Shown here: positions 27,106 to 36,912 of the stretch, piece after piece
Position numbering within the stretch: position 1 is the first letter of the stretch
Layout: the number at the start of each line of letters is the position of its first letter
Assembly: GCA_017937865.1 (NCBI GenBank)
Contig: JAGBCU010000045.1
Span: forward strand, 1-64,000
Direction of reading: 5' to 3'
DNA: 64,000 nt
Source of the DNA: Clostridia bacterium
GTDB lineage: Bacteria > Bacillota > Clostridia > Oscillospirales > Acutalibacteraceae
Notes under the pieces: generated by a model
Database searches by the model: none
Seen by the model: only the letters and a program-made list of their open reading frames with translations
What the model was told of the DNA's origin: nothing
Made by a program: the position numbers and the translations under genes

Positions 27106-28038
27106 ATGAATTATGCACCCGTTGTGTTGTTTGTTTACAATAGAGCAGACCATTTCATGGAAACATACAATTCAATAGCGAAATGTCCTGAAGCGACGGA
27201 AACAGATTTATTTATTTTCTCTGACGGTGCAAAAAATGAAAATGCACAGAACGCGGTAAAGGAAGTAAGACGATTTGCTGAAAAAATAGCAGAAGAAAGT
27301 GTCTTTAAAAGTGTTCAGGTAATAGAAAGCCCTGTTAACAAAGGGCTTGCAAAATCTATTATAAACGGTGTTTCTCAGGTTTTGGAAAAGTATGGCAAGG
27401 TTATAGTTGTCGAAGATGATTGTTATTGCTCGCCGTATTTTTTAAAGCATATGAACCGTTGCCTTGATTTTTACAAGGATAATCAAAGTATTGGTGCTGT
27501 TTCTGGATATTGTCCGAAGCTGGATTTTCCCGAAGACTATAAAAACGATGTTTTTACAGCATACCGTTCTTGTAGTTGTGCTTGGGGAACTTGGATGGAC
27601 CGTTGGCAGAACATTGATTGGGAATTGAAAGAGTTTAAGAGCTTTTGCAAGAAGCCGGCTCTTATAAAAAAACTTAATGCTAACGGAAATGACAGGTTTA
27701 TGAGGCTTTACCGTCAGACAAAGGGCAACGGTAGCTCTTGGTCGGTACGCTTCGGTGCGCATCTTGTGAAGAATAATTGGCTTACGGTTTACCCTCGATA
27801 TTCATACATTAAAAATATCGGATGCGACGAAAGCGGGGTTCACAGTAAAACTGAGGATGCAGAGAAAATGGCGGTAGATTTATCAAAAACTATTCCTGAT
27901 TCCGTTTTAGTTGACGTACCTCTTAATAAGAAAATTCAAAAAACAATGAGAAAGCATTACTCATACGGTTTAGTTTCTGATATGAAGAAATTTATTGCTA
28001 CCACACTGATAGTAATAAAAGAGAATTTAAAAGGTTGA
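27106..28038 (+). CDS. GT2/GNT-I-like glycosyltransferase (310 aa)
   Basis: It is a GT-A fold with PVVLFVYNRADHF at the N-terminus, ESPVNKGLAKSI and VIVVEDDCYCSPYFL (the metal-binding acidic motif), and CAWGTWMDRWQNIDW, a tryptophan-rich motif typical of this sugar-transferase subgroup. GAGGTG precedes the ATG. It is a cytosolic or membrane-peripheral enzyme of repeat-unit assembly. The sugar is unknown. Confidence 0.8.
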   Translation: MNYAPVVLFVYNRADHFMETYNSIAKCPEATETDLFIFSDGAKNENAQNAVKEVRRFAEKIAEESVFKSVQVIESPVNKGLAKSIINGVSQVLEKYGKVIVVEDDCYCSPYFLKHMNRCLDFYKDNQSIGAVSGYCPKLDFPEDYKNDVFTAYRSCSCAWGTWMDRWQNIDWELKEFKSFCKKPALIKKLNANGNDRFMRLYRQTKGNGSSWSVRFGAHLVKNNWLTVYPRYSYIKNIGCDESGVHSKTEDAEKMAVDLSKTIPDSVLVDVPLNKKIQKTMRKHYSYGLVSDMKKFIATTLIVIKENLKG

Positions 28039-28042
28039 TTTT

Positions 28043-29032
28043 ATGGAAAATAAAGGGTTAATCAGTGTAATAATTCCGGTATATAATGTTGAGAAATATC
28101 TTAAAGAATGTGTTGACAGTGTTTTGTGTCAGACTTATAAAAACTATGATATTATTCTTGTAGACGACGGCTCAACAGATTCTTCACCGCAGATATGCGA
28201 TGAATATGCAAGTAAATATGAATGTGTAAGCGTTATACATAAAGAGAATAGCGGTCTTTCACATACTCGAAATAAAGGGCTTTCTGTGGCTCAAGGCGAA
28301 TATGTGTATTTTCTTGACAGTGATGATTATATTGACAGCAATGCCTTTACAATGCTTGTAGAATCAATAGAAAATGAAAATGCAGATTTTGTATTCTTCG
28401 ACAGTCGCTCGTTTGAGGATGAAAGCCGAAATTTTAATATACCACAGAATTACATCCGTAAAGAACGTTACTCAACAACAAACGGAATAGAAATGTTGAA
28501 ACAACTTTGCGAAAACAAAGATTTTCACAGTGCAGTTCCACTTTTCTTTTTTAAAAGTAATTTTATCCGCAAGGAAAAACTTACCTTCTTTGAGGGCGTG
28601 TTTTATGAGGACGTGCTTTTTGCTTATCAGTCATATTGCAAAGCAAAGAATGTAACACACGTAAACTCAGCTATTTATTTCAGAAGATACAGAGCTAATT
28701 CCATAATGACATCAAACAAAACAGTTCAACATTTCAAAAGTATTGTAGCTGTTCTAAACGAGTTGGTTTTGTTTTCATCAACATCCTTTAGTGTGTTGAA
28801 TGGTGTTCAAAAAGCATATATTTCAAGAGTTGCTTTTAATGTTTTTAACATATACGACGGATTAAGCAGAGATGATAGAATTATATGTAAAAAACAAATG
28901 CTTGAAGTGAAAAATAAAATTTTAAAGGACAATGCCTACGATAATAATACTTTAAAAATGCGTTGTTACGGAAAAGCTTTTTGGTTTATTTATAAAGTGT
29001 ATGAAAAAACGGTAGGAAGATTATTTATATGA
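28043..29032 (+). CDS. GT2 glycosyltransferase, EpsJ-like (329 aa)
   Basis: This is a classic GT2 N-terminus: ISVIIPVYNVEKYLKECVDS, VDDGSTDSSPQICDEY and YFLDSDDYID (metal site). A roughly 200-residue C-terminal helical part includes FFEGVFYEDVLFAY (ED motif). The gene overlaps the following GT4 gene by ATGA. It is one of four related GT2 genes in this operon (28043, 31406, 32452, 34702). Confidence 0.87.
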   Translation: MENKGLISVIIPVYNVEKYLKECVDSVLCQTYKNYDIILVDDGSTDSSPQICDEYASKYECVSVIHKENSGLSHTRNKGLSVAQGEYVYFLDSDDYIDSNAFTMLVESIENENADFVFFDSRSFEDESRNFNIPQNYIRKERYSTTNGIEMLKQLCENKDFHSAVPLFFFKSNFIRKEKLTFFEGVFYEDVLFAYQSYCKAKNVTHVNSAIYFRRYRANSIMTSNKTVQHFKSIVAVLNELVLFSSTSFSVLNGVQKAYISRVAFNVFNIYDGLSRDDRIICKKQMLEVKNKILKDNAYDNNTLKMRCYGKAFWFIYKVYEKTVGRLFI

Positions 29033-30231
29033 ATAAAAAGCAAGTTTTAATGGTTATGCCTGTTTTAAAGGGTGGCGGTGCAGAAAGAGTTGCCTCTATT
29101 CTTACAAATGAGTTTTATAATAACGGTTATAGCTGCGAGTTTCTTTTAACCTCTTGCGAAAAAGAAGATGTAATAAACAGAGATTTAGATAAAAATATCC
29201 CGCTCTTAATATTGAGAGAGTTTTTTGGTAAAAACTTTATGGTCGATGCTTTTTATTCTTTTTTGAGAGTGTTAAGTTCTTTTTTGTGTAAGCCTTTTGA
29301 GAAAAGCAAAAAATCAGTTCCTGTTTTATTTTCTTACCTTTCATTTGTTTCAAATTATCACAAAGAAATTAAAGCTTTTGAAAAGCTATTAAAATCGAGA
29401 CCTGATTCTACAGTGATTGCTTTTTTGCAACCGTCAATTCCTATAGTGCTTTTAGCGGGGAGAAAATCAAAAAATAAAATCATTATTTCTGAACGCGGTG
29501 ACTCTAACAGACTTATGAAGCATCGTTACGGATTTGGCTTTATAAAAAAATATTACGAAAGAGCAGATAGAGTTGTTTTTCAGACTGTTGATGCACAAAG
29601 CGTATATCCTGAAAATATCGCTTCAAAGGGTACTGTGATATTTAACCCTATAAAAGAGAATTTGCCCGAACGTTATACGGGCGAAAGAAACAAAAATATA
29701 ACAACCTTTTGCAGAATATCACACCAAAAAAATTTACCTCTTCTTGTAGATGCTTTTGCTGAATTACATAAAAGTTACTGTGATTATCGTTTACGTATAA
29801 TAGGCGATACAGCAAACGAAGACGATGAAAAAGCATTGAAGGAAACGAAAGAAATAATCACAAAGCTTGGGATTGGTCAGCTTGTAGACTTTGAGCCGTT
29901 CTCGTTTAATGTTCACCAAGAGATTATTAAAGATGCGGTTTACGTTAACTCTTCGGATTATGAAGGAATGTCAAACGCAATGCTCGAGGCTATGGCAATA
30001 GGTATGCCGGTTGTTTGCACAGACTGTCCGGTTGGAGGAGCTAAAGCTATTATCAAAAACGGTGAAAACGGTATATTGGTGCCGATGAAAGACAAAAAAA
30101 GTCTTGCAGATGCTTTACTTAAGATTATAAGTGATAAAGAATTGTCCCAACAGCTTTCAGAAAATGCCGTGAAACTCAAAGAAGAGCTTTCGCTTTCAAA
30201 TATTGCAGAGAAATGGATAAAGCTTATATGA
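29029..30231 (+). CDS. GT4 glycosyltransferase (400 aa)
   Basis: It carries MPVLKGGGAERVASILTNEF near the N-terminus, ERGDSNRLMKHRYG in mid-protein, FCRISHQKNLPLLVDAF, and DYEGMSNAMLEAMAIGMP with E-x7-E. It is strongly similar to the GT4 at 33475 in the donor domain (NLPLL and CTDC motifs), so the two look like duplicates. The next gene starts within its stop codon (ATGA). Confidence 0.87.
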   Translation: MNKKQVLMVMPVLKGGGAERVASILTNEFYNNGYSCEFLLTSCEKEDVINRDLDKNIPLLILREFFGKNFMVDAFYSFLRVLSSFLCKPFEKSKKSVPVLFSYLSFVSNYHKEIKAFEKLLKSRPDSTVIAFLQPSIPIVLLAGRKSKNKIIISERGDSNRLMKHRYGFGFIKKYYERADRVVFQTVDAQSVYPENIASKGTVIFNPIKENLPERYTGERNKNITTFCRISHQKNLPLLVDAFAELHKSYCDYRLRIIGDTANEDDEKALKETKEIITKLGIGQLVDFEPFSFNVHQEIIKDAVYVNSSDYEGMSNAMLEAMAIGMPVVCTDCPVGGAKAIIKNGENGILVPMKDKKSLADALLKIISDKELSQQLSENAVKLKEELSLSNIAEKWIKLI

Positions 30232-31400
30232 AAAAGAAAAAACTTCTCATAGTAGCTCAACATCTTACAATTGGTGGCGCACAGAAATCTTTGCTTGCCG
30301 CTTTAAAGGTGCTCGATTACGAAAAGTTTGACGTTACTTTATATCTTCGTAAAAACAGAACCGATTTATTATCTTGTGTTGACGAAAGAGTAAACGTAAT
30401 TATAAATGACGATAAATCCCATTATTATAGGAAACCTTATGCTGTTTTGTTGCAGGGGTTATCTGCATTTTGGAAAGTCATAGGTGAAAAAGAGAAAGCA
30501 GAAAAATATAATAATAAGCTGAAAAATGCCATTGTAAATTATTCAATGGAATATGAGAAAAAACATTTTTTCAGTTCTGAAAAATACGATATTGCTATCG
30601 CATATGTCCATGGTTATCCCGCGCTTTTTGTTGCAGAGTGCGTAAATGCTGAAAAAAAGTACGTTTTCTTCCACACAAGCGTAGATGAGCTACATGATAT
30701 GCATAAAAAAATATTGAGTAAATTCACCGGAGTTTTAGCAGAGCATGATTTACAAAAAGATTTGCTTGAAGAATGGTATTCAATACCCCCAGAAAAAATT
30801 CACATAATAGAAAATTATGTTGACAGAGAATTGATTCTTTTACAAAGCAAAAGTGAATTTATTGAGGTGCCCGAAGATAAAATAATTTTGTGCTATTGTG
30901 GGCGTATTACATCGGTAAAGGGTTTTGATCTAGCTGTAAAAGCAGCAAAAATACTAAAGGATAACAATGTACCTTTTCTTTGGCTTTTTGTAGGTGACGG
31001 TCCTGATAGGGAAAAGGTAGAACAGCTTATAAAGAAATATAATCTTGAAGAAGATATTGTAATAACGGGTATGAAAAAGAATCCTTATCCCTATATAGCT
31101 GCCTCTCACATTTACGTTCAGTCATCTTATGAAGAAAATACAGGAATTACGATTTTAGAAGCTCATCGTCTTGATAAGCCGGTTGTTTCTACAAAAACAG
31201 TTGGTGGTAAGAAGCTTGTAAAGCATCAGGAAAACGGTTTGTTAGCAGAAATTAATGAGTTTTCTTTGGCAGAAAATATCATAGCGTTAATTAACGATAA
31301 ACAGTTAATGGCTTCTATTTCAAAGAATTTGAAATCACAAAATTATTCTGATGAATTTGAAAGACATAAACTATCGTGGCAAAAGCTTTTAGAGGAGTGA
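30228..31400 (+). CDS. GT4 glycosyltransferase (390 aa)
   Basis: The start at 30228 overlaps the previous stop (ATGA) and gives MKKKKLLIVAQHLTIGGAQK, which has the glycine-rich acceptor loop. The donor domain has YCGRITSVKGFDLAVKAA, FVGDGPDREKVEQL and YEENTGITILEAH (E-x7-E). An in-frame Met five codons upstream has no ribosome site. GT-B, retaining family; donor unknown. Confidence 0.87.
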   Translation: MKKKKLLIVAQHLTIGGAQKSLLAALKVLDYEKFDVTLYLRKNRTDLLSCVDERVNVIINDDKSHYYRKPYAVLLQGLSAFWKVIGEKEKAEKYNNKLKNAIVNYSMEYEKKHFFSSEKYDIAIAYVHGYPALFVAECVNAEKKYVFFHTSVDELHDMHKKILSKFTGVLAEHDLQKDLLEEWYSIPPEKIHIIENYVDRELILLQSKSEFIEVPEDKIILCYCGRITSVKGFDLAVKAAKILKDNNVPFLWLFVGDGPDREKVEQLIKKYNLEEDIVITGMKKNPYPYIAASHIYVQSSYEENTGITILEAHRLDKPVVSTKTVGGKKLVKHQENGLLAEINEFSLAENIIALINDKQLMASISKNLKSQNYSDEFERHKLSWQKLLEE

Positions 31401-31405
31401 AAACA

Positions 31406-32455
31406 ATGAAATTCAGCATACTTGTTCCTGTATATAACGTTGAAAAATATCTTGAGCAATGTGTTGAGTCGTTGCTTTCACAAACGTATACGGGTGATTA
31501 TGAAATAATTCTTGTTAATGATGGTTCAACAGATAATTCAGCAAAAATCTGCGACGGCTATTTGTCAAAGCATCCCGAAAAAGTACGTGTTATTCACAAA
31601 GAAAATCAAGGGCTTCTTTCTGCACGTGATGTAGGAATAGCTGAAGCACAGGGTGAATATTGCATATTCGTAGATTCTGATGATTTTGTAGATGAAAACT
31701 TACTTCAGGTTGTTTTTGAGGAAATAGAGAAAAACGATTCACCTGATATGGTTATATATTCGTTCAGATATTACGAAAACGGTACTTTTTCAAAAGCAAA
31801 AACCGCAATGCCCGATAAGCTCTTTTCAGCAAATGAGAAGTCATTTTTTTATAACTATCTCATAGATGGGAATATTTTTACAGCTATATGGACTAAAGCG
31901 GTTAAAGCTTCAATATTAAAAAATGACCCTACAGATTATACTGTGTTTTACGGAAAAAATATGGGGGAAGATTGGCTTCGCTCAATATATATTTTTACTG
32001 TTGCAGAGAGGATTGCTTGTAAAAATATTGCCCTTTATAATTACAGAAACAATTTACAAAGTATATCGAGAAATCACTCGATTGAAAAAATCGAAACGCA
32101 AAATATATTACACGTCTACAATACTTTTCTTAAATATATTTCCGCATGGGATATGGATGCAGAAGAGTGTAAAGAAAGATTAAAAAACAGATGGTTAAAC
32201 GAAACGGTTTATACATTTTCAAAATTCTATGAAAATGCTGAGAATAATGCTGAACGCAAGCAGATAATTGATTATGATTGGTCATCATTTTTGCCGACTG
32301 ATTTTTCATTGGATGAATTGAAAAATACTAAGACAGCTCAATGCGAGCTTTATAAAATGATTATGGGCAAGCAGTATTCGGCAATAAGATTGCATTTTTT
32401 AAAAAATTTGATTTATAAAAACTATAAAAAAATAACAAGTAAGGTTAAGAAATGA
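31406..32455 (+). CDS. GT2 glycosyltransferase (349 aa)
   Basis: It starts at MKFSILVPVYNVEKYLEQC, with GAGGAG about nine bases upstream. An upstream in-frame Met at 31376 precedes that ribosome site and is inside the previous gene. NDGSTDNSAKICDGY and IFVDSDDFVDE are the GT-A donor and metal motifs. MGEDWLRSIYIF in the C-terminal half is the ED-type motif. It overlaps the next GT2 gene by ATGA. Confidence 0.87.
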   Translation: MKFSILVPVYNVEKYLEQCVESLLSQTYTGDYEIILVNDGSTDNSAKICDGYLSKHPEKVRVIHKENQGLLSARDVGIAEAQGEYCIFVDSDDFVDENLLQVVFEEIEKNDSPDMVIYSFRYYENGTFSKAKTAMPDKLFSANEKSFFYNYLIDGNIFTAIWTKAVKASILKNDPTDYTVFYGKNMGEDWLRSIYIFTVAERIACKNIALYNYRNNLQSISRNHSIEKIETQNILHVYNTFLKYISAWDMDAEECKERLKNRWLNETVYTFSKFYENAENNAERKQIIDYDWSSFLPTDFSLDELKNTKTAQCELYKMIMGKQYSAIRLHFLKNLIYKNYKKITSKVKK

Positions 32456-33465
32456 AAATAAGTATTGTTGTTCCGGTTTATAATGCCGAGAAATATTTAA
32501 TAGAGTGTATTGAGTCGGTTTTAAATCAAACGAGTGATAATTGGGAACTAATATTGGTTGACGACGGCTCAACTGATAAAAGCGGAGAAATCTGTGATAG
32601 TTTTTCAAAACAATATCCTGAAAGAATATTTTCTTTTCATAAATCGAATGAAGGTCAATTTTTGACTCGTAAATACGGTATAAAAAAATGCACGGGAGAA
32701 TATATCGGGTTTTTAGATGCAGATGATTTTTTAGATGAAAAATTTGTTGATGTTATAAACAGTACCGTTGCCGAAGATTTTTTAACAGATATTGTTTGTT
32801 TTAATTTTGCAAGATTTTACAAAAATGGTTTTACGGAATGCTTAGAATTGAAGAAAGAAGATTTTAATACAGTTTCGGAAATAAAGCGTTTACATGAAAA
32901 AATTGTAACCGGAGAAATTACGGGAGCTTTGTGGTCAAAAGTTTTTAAAAGTGATTTGTTATTAAATGTTAAATTGAACGAAGATACTGTGTCAAATAAA
33001 AGGTTTGCCGAAGATGCTTTTCATAGCTTTTCAGTAATGTTTAATGCAAAAAACGTAAAATTTGTTGAGGATGTGCTTTATTATTACCGAGATAATCCTT
33101 TAGGAGCATCCTTTGGTTATGATGAGCGTGATTTGGACTATTTTAATACCAAGTATGTTTTTTATGTAATTGAAAAGTTTTTATCTGAAAGATACCCCGA
33201 TGATGAGCATTTGTTTGAAAAATTATATGCTCATAATTTCAATAATGCTGTTAATCATATACTTAAATACTATCGGAACGCTAACAGCAAAGAACGGAAA
33301 AAAGAAATAATCCAATATGATTGGGGTAGCTATTTGTTAGATAAAACATCAGGTTTTATTGAAAATAATAAATATGTCAGACAATCTTACAAAAAAGTGT
33401 GGAAAGCATTTTGTAAGAAAAAGTATACAGAAATTTATATAAGAGAGAAGTTTATTGGTTGGTAG
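32452..33465 (+). CDS. GT2 glycosyltransferase (337 aa)
   Basis: Motifs are ISIVVPVYNAEKYLIECIES, VDDGSTDKSGEICDSF and GFLDADDFLDE, plus RFAEDAFHSFSV later. It is a paralogue of the preceding gene. The DNA is notably AT-rich compared with the first genes of the operon, as in most of 28-36 kb, which suggests that this glycosyltransferase block was acquired or exchanged. Confidence 0.87.
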   Translation: MKISIVVPVYNAEKYLIECIESVLNQTSDNWELILVDDGSTDKSGEICDSFSKQYPERIFSFHKSNEGQFLTRKYGIKKCTGEYIGFLDADDFLDEKFVDVINSTVAEDFLTDIVCFNFARFYKNGFTECLELKKEDFNTVSEIKRLHEKIVTGEITGALWSKVFKSDLLLNVKLNEDTVSNKRFAEDAFHSFSVMFNAKNVKFVEDVLYYYRDNPLGASFGYDERDLDYFNTKYVFYVIEKFLSERYPDDEHLFEKLYAHNFNNAVNHILKYYRNANSKERKKEIIQYDWGSYLLDKTSGFIENNKYVRQSYKKVWKAFCKKKYTEIYIREKFIGW

Positions 33466-33474
33466 GTGTTTACG

Positions 33475-34683
33475 ATGAAGCATATTGTTTTTGTTATCGG
33501 TATGTATAAAAACGGCGGTATGGAAAGACGTACAACAACAATTGCTAACCAATTTGCAAAAAAAGGATATAAGTGTACTATTTTAGTTACACAGGAAATG
33601 TCAGCAGAAAGATTTTTCGACACTGAAAATGACGTTGAAATTGTTCTTTTGAGTGACTATGCAGAAGAATGCAGAAAAAACAATAAAGCAAGCTCGGAAG
33701 AGATAATTCAAAGAAGGATAAACATTCTAAAAAAAATACGAAGCTGTTTAGCACCGTTTAAGAGCTTTGAAAAGCGTGTTTCCCGCAAAATTAAAATGTT
33801 GCGAGGCTGCAAGGAGTTATCAGTTTACGTTTCGAATAACAAAGAGAGTATTTATGTACCTTTCGGATGGTATCATATGGCTTTGTTATATGAAGCAGCA
33901 CAAAAAATAAATATCAAAAGTGTTTACGCAGAAAAGAATTCTCCTGAGATGGAGTTTTCAGGAAACGAAGATGCAAAACAATATTTTTATAAAATAATTT
34001 CAAAAGCAAACGGTGCGATTATGCAAACAGAAGAAGAGGTTTTGTTTTATAAACCTTATTTAAAAAACTCCAAAGTAATACATAATCCGGTCAAGGATGG
34101 ATTACCAAAACCTTACGAAACAGAACGTCGCAAGGTTGTAGTTAATTACTGCAGAGTAGATAAGCAGAAGAATTTGCCTTTACTAATAGAGGCTTTTGAG
34201 GTTTTTCATTCCGGTCATCCGGAATATTCACTTGAAATATACGGAAATACAATTACAGAGGAAGAAAATCTTCTTTTGAAAGCGTTGGAAAATCTCGTTT
34301 GCGAAAGAAAGCTTGACGAATCAATAAAAATTTTACCCCCAAGAGCAGACATACATGAAATTGTTAAAGATTGTGCAATGTTTGTTTCTTCATCAGACTA
34401 CGAGGGTTTGTCGAACTCGATGCTGGAAGCTATGGCGATAGGACTTCCTTGTGTTTGTACAGATTGCCTTGGCGGTGGTGCAAGAGAAATGATAAAGAAC
34501 GGCGAAAACGGATTGCTGGTACCTATGAATGATGTAAAAGCACTCGCTTTAGCTATGGAACGTATAGCAAATGATGTAGAGTTAGCAGAAAAATGCTCGG
34601 TAAATGCAAGCAAAATAAGAAGTGAACTTTCTGCAGAAAAGATTACAGAGCAGTGGATTGAATATATAGAAAGTGTTATTTGA
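33475..34683 (+). CDS. GT4 glycosyltransferase (402 aa)
   Basis: The ATG at 33475 has TAGGTG six bases upstream; an in-frame GTG at 33466 is part of that ribosome site. IGMYKNGGMERRTTTIANQF is the acceptor loop, CRVDKQKNLPLLIEAFEVFH and DYEGLSNSMLEAMAIGLPCV the donor site. The protein is closely related to the GT4 at 29029. Donor and linkage are unknown. Confidence 0.87.
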   Translation: MKHIVFVIGMYKNGGMERRTTTIANQFAKKGYKCTILVTQEMSAERFFDTENDVEIVLLSDYAEECRKNNKASSEEIIQRRINILKKIRSCLAPFKSFEKRVSRKIKMLRGCKELSVYVSNNKESIYVPFGWYHMALLYEAAQKINIKSVYAEKNSPEMEFSGNEDAKQYFYKIISKANGAIMQTEEEVLFYKPYLKNSKVIHNPVKDGLPKPYETERRKVVVNYCRVDKQKNLPLLIEAFEVFHSGHPEYSLEIYGNTITEEENLLLKALENLVCERKLDESIKILPPRADIHEIVKDCAMFVSSSDYEGLSNSMLEAMAIGLPCVCTDCLGGGAREMIKNGENGLLVPMNDVKALALAMERIANDVELAEKCSVNASKIRSELSAEKITEQWIEYIESVI

Positions 34684-34701
34684 AAATCAAGGAGATTATA
34701 G

Positions 34702-35832
34702 ATGATAAAAGTAAGCGTTGTCGTTCCTATATATAATGCAGAAAAATATCTTGAGCAATGCTTGGATAGTATTGTAAACCAAACTTTAAAAGAAATCGAA
34801 ATTATTTTAATAAACGATGGCTCTGTAGATGGTAGCGAAGATATTTGTAAAAAATATTTGACCGATGAAAGAGTTTCTTATTATTATAAAGAGAATGAAG
34901 GCCTTGCTGCTGCTCGTCAAGACGGTATGGATAAGGCAACCGGCGAATACATAGGTTTTGTTGACTCCGATGACTGGCTTGAGCTTGATATGTATGAGAA
35001 AATGTACGAAGCGGCAAAGAGTAACGATTCCGATGTGGTTTTTTGCAACTATATTGAGAATGACAACAGTTACCGCTTTTCCCCAATAATGCCGGTAGGA
35101 CCTTACGATAGAGAGAAAATACTTAGTGATATTCTTCCTCGCAGCCTTGCTTATATTGATAAGGATGGTAACAATAAGGTAATAAGATGGTCAAACTGTA
35201 TGAGAATATACAAAAACGAATCGCTTGTAAAAAACAATATTCGGTTTGATTGCCGTTTTAGAAGAAGTCAAGATTTGCAGTTGACGTATGAAGCAATGCT
35301 TGTAGCGCAGAATTTTTATTATTTGGGAGACAAGCATCTTTATCATAATCGTGTTGTTGCAGATTCGTTATCACGTGGGTATACAAAAAATATGTGGCAA
35401 TTATATGTCCCGCTTATAGAGCGACTCTATAAAGCCACTGAAGATTTTAAAGAGCTTGATTTGATGCCACAAATGCATTTAAGGAACTTTTTCTTTGTGA
35501 CTGAATGTATAAATAACGAGTTTAAACCACTTTGTCCCAATAGCAGAGAGAAAAAAATTGAACTCGTGGCTGAAATCGTGAATGACCCATTATGTGAGAG
35601 ATTTTACGGTCAACTTCCATTAGAAAGGCTAAATCCTGTATATAAGAAATATTATGAATTAATCCACAAAAAAGATGTAGAAAAAATTGTGGACTGTATT
35701 GTTGAGTACGCGAAAATAATTGAAAGAAAAGAACAAACAAAAAAGAAAATTAAAAGTCAGATTATGGATTTCCTCACTGAGAGTAAGATTGTGGGTACTG
35801 TATATAAAAAGATACGAGGAATAATATTATGA
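34702..35832 (+). CDS. GT2 glycosyltransferase (376 aa)
   Basis: Motifs are VSVVVPIYNAEKYLEQCLDS, INDGSVDGSEDICKKY and GFVDSDDWLELDM. The C-terminal part of about 270 residues is longer than in the other GT2 proteins here and ends with basic helices. AAGGAG precedes the start. It overlaps, through ATGA, the damaged gene that follows. Confidence 0.87.
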   Translation: MIKVSVVVPIYNAEKYLEQCLDSIVNQTLKEIEIILINDGSVDGSEDICKKYLTDERVSYYYKENEGLAAARQDGMDKATGEYIGFVDSDDWLELDMYEKMYEAAKSNDSDVVFCNYIENDNSYRFSPIMPVGPYDREKILSDILPRSLAYIDKDGNNKVIRWSNCMRIYKNESLVKNNIRFDCRFRRSQDLQLTYEAMLVAQNFYYLGDKHLYHNRVVADSLSRGYTKNMWQLYVPLIERLYKATEDFKELDLMPQMHLRNFFFVTECINNEFKPLCPNSREKKIELVAEIVNDPLCERFYGQLPLERLNPVYKKYYELIHKKDVEKIVDCIVEYAKIIERKEQTKKKIKSQIMDFLTESKIVGTVYKKIRGIIL

Positions 35833-36259
35833 GAAAAATTCTAACGTACGTTCAAGGTTTGCAGGTTATAAAATTTTTACACAGGACTATAATTGTTCTC
35901 CGGCTACATTCAGATACTGTATGAATCCTGTAGACGGTTTCGGTATCACTCAAGGTAAATGGCTGCATAAAAACAAAGAATTATTTGAGTCCTACGGTAT
36001 AAATAATGTTGATTATGCTAATTTAGGTGTATTCGATAAAGTAATTACATACGAAGATATTTCTGCAGATAATACAAAACGTCGAGAAGAAGAAAAGAAA
36101 AAAAGGCAAAAGTATTTAAAAAAAGCAAGCTTGCCTATTAGGATTAAAGAGTATTTATATGAAAAATATAAGATTATAAAAAAATCAAAAATTATAACAA
36201 CTTTTAAATATTGGAAAATTTGTTTGAAATATTTTATTTATTATAAATTCAAGCAATGA
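35829..36259 (+). pseudogene. Frameshifted remnant of an unidentified polysaccharide gene
   Basis: An ATG at 35829 overlaps the previous stop as ATGA, but its frame soon closes. The long frame from 35837 reads through RFAGYKIFTQDYNCSPATF and NPVDGFGITQGKWL to a basic C-terminus at 36259. Adding one A to the A5 tract at 35834-35838 would join the two frames into one 144-codon gene. So this looks like a gene broken by a homopolymer indel, or a phase-variable one. Internal initiation at the ATG at 35921 would give 112 residues. The predicted product is too short for a normal glycosyltransferase, so it may also be truncated. I do not recognise the family. Confidence 0.6.
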
Positions 36260-36342
36260 TTGTCGATGCAAAGCAAGAACAATATCAATGGTATAAATAC
36301 CAACCCAAAATAGATTGTATAATTAACAAATACAAAGCGTAA
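36256..36342 (+). CDS. Possible 28-residue ORF coupled to the remnant
   Basis: An ATG overlaps the stop at 36259 (ATGA) and opens 28 codons rich in Gln, Lys, Tyr and Ile. The start geometry matches the rest of the operon, but no ribosome site of its own or homology is visible. It may be the debris of another broken gene. The rest of 36260-36379 holds nothing else I can identify. Confidence 0.2.
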   Translation: MIVDAKQEQYQWYKYQPKIDCIINKYKA

Positions 36343-36379
36343 AAAATGCTGTTGATAAGAATTGTGTTAGGGTGGAATA

Positions 36380-36907
36380 ATGAGTTTTATTAAAAATTAT
36401 ATAAAAAAGAAAAAACAAAACTACATAATATATAAGCAGAATAAGAAGTTGAATTTATACACTAAATTCATTCGGTCACAAGTGATGTTTTGCGGCACAG
36501 GATTAAAGAGTTTTGGTACTGTTGAAATACAATTTCCGGAAAATATTTCTATCGGTAACAACTGCAAGATTAACTCGAATGTTCTTCTCAACGGCAGAAG
36601 CGGTATAACCATCGGTGATAACGTTACTCTTTCTCACGGCGTTAAGCTTATTTCTACAGGCTATGATATAGAGCATTGGATGAAAACCGGGGAACGAGTA
36701 CATATTTACGATAAGCCTATAGAAATTGGTAACAATTGTTGGATTGGAGCAGATGCAATAATTTTGCCCGGTGTCAAAATAACGGGTGAATTTGTTGTTA
36801 TAGGTGCAGGTGCGGTTGTTACTAAGGATATAACAGAAAGCAGAGTGCTTGTGGCAGGTAATCCTGCAAAAACAGTTAAAAGATATGATAAGGAATTTCA
36901 GGAGTAA
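36380..36907 (+). CDS. Hexapeptide-repeat O-acetyltransferase (175 aa)
   Basis: A left-handed beta-helix is built from hexapeptide turns ([53 protein letters not shown]), ending with the [13 protein letters not shown] motif of the maltose/galactoside O-acetyltransferase group. It probably acetylates a sugar of the repeat unit using acetyl-CoA. A GGGTGG ribosome site precedes the ATG. It directly precedes wzm. Confidence 0.88.
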   Translation: MSFIKNYIKKKKQNYIIYKQNKKLNLYTKFIRSQVMFCGTGLKSFGTVEIQFPENISIGNNCKINSNVLLNGRSGITIGDNVTLSHGVKLISTGYDIEHWMKTGERVHIYDKPIEIGNNCWIGADAIILPGVKITGEFVVIGAGAVVTKDITESRVLVAGNPAKTVKRYDKEFQE

Positions 36908-36912
36908 GATTT

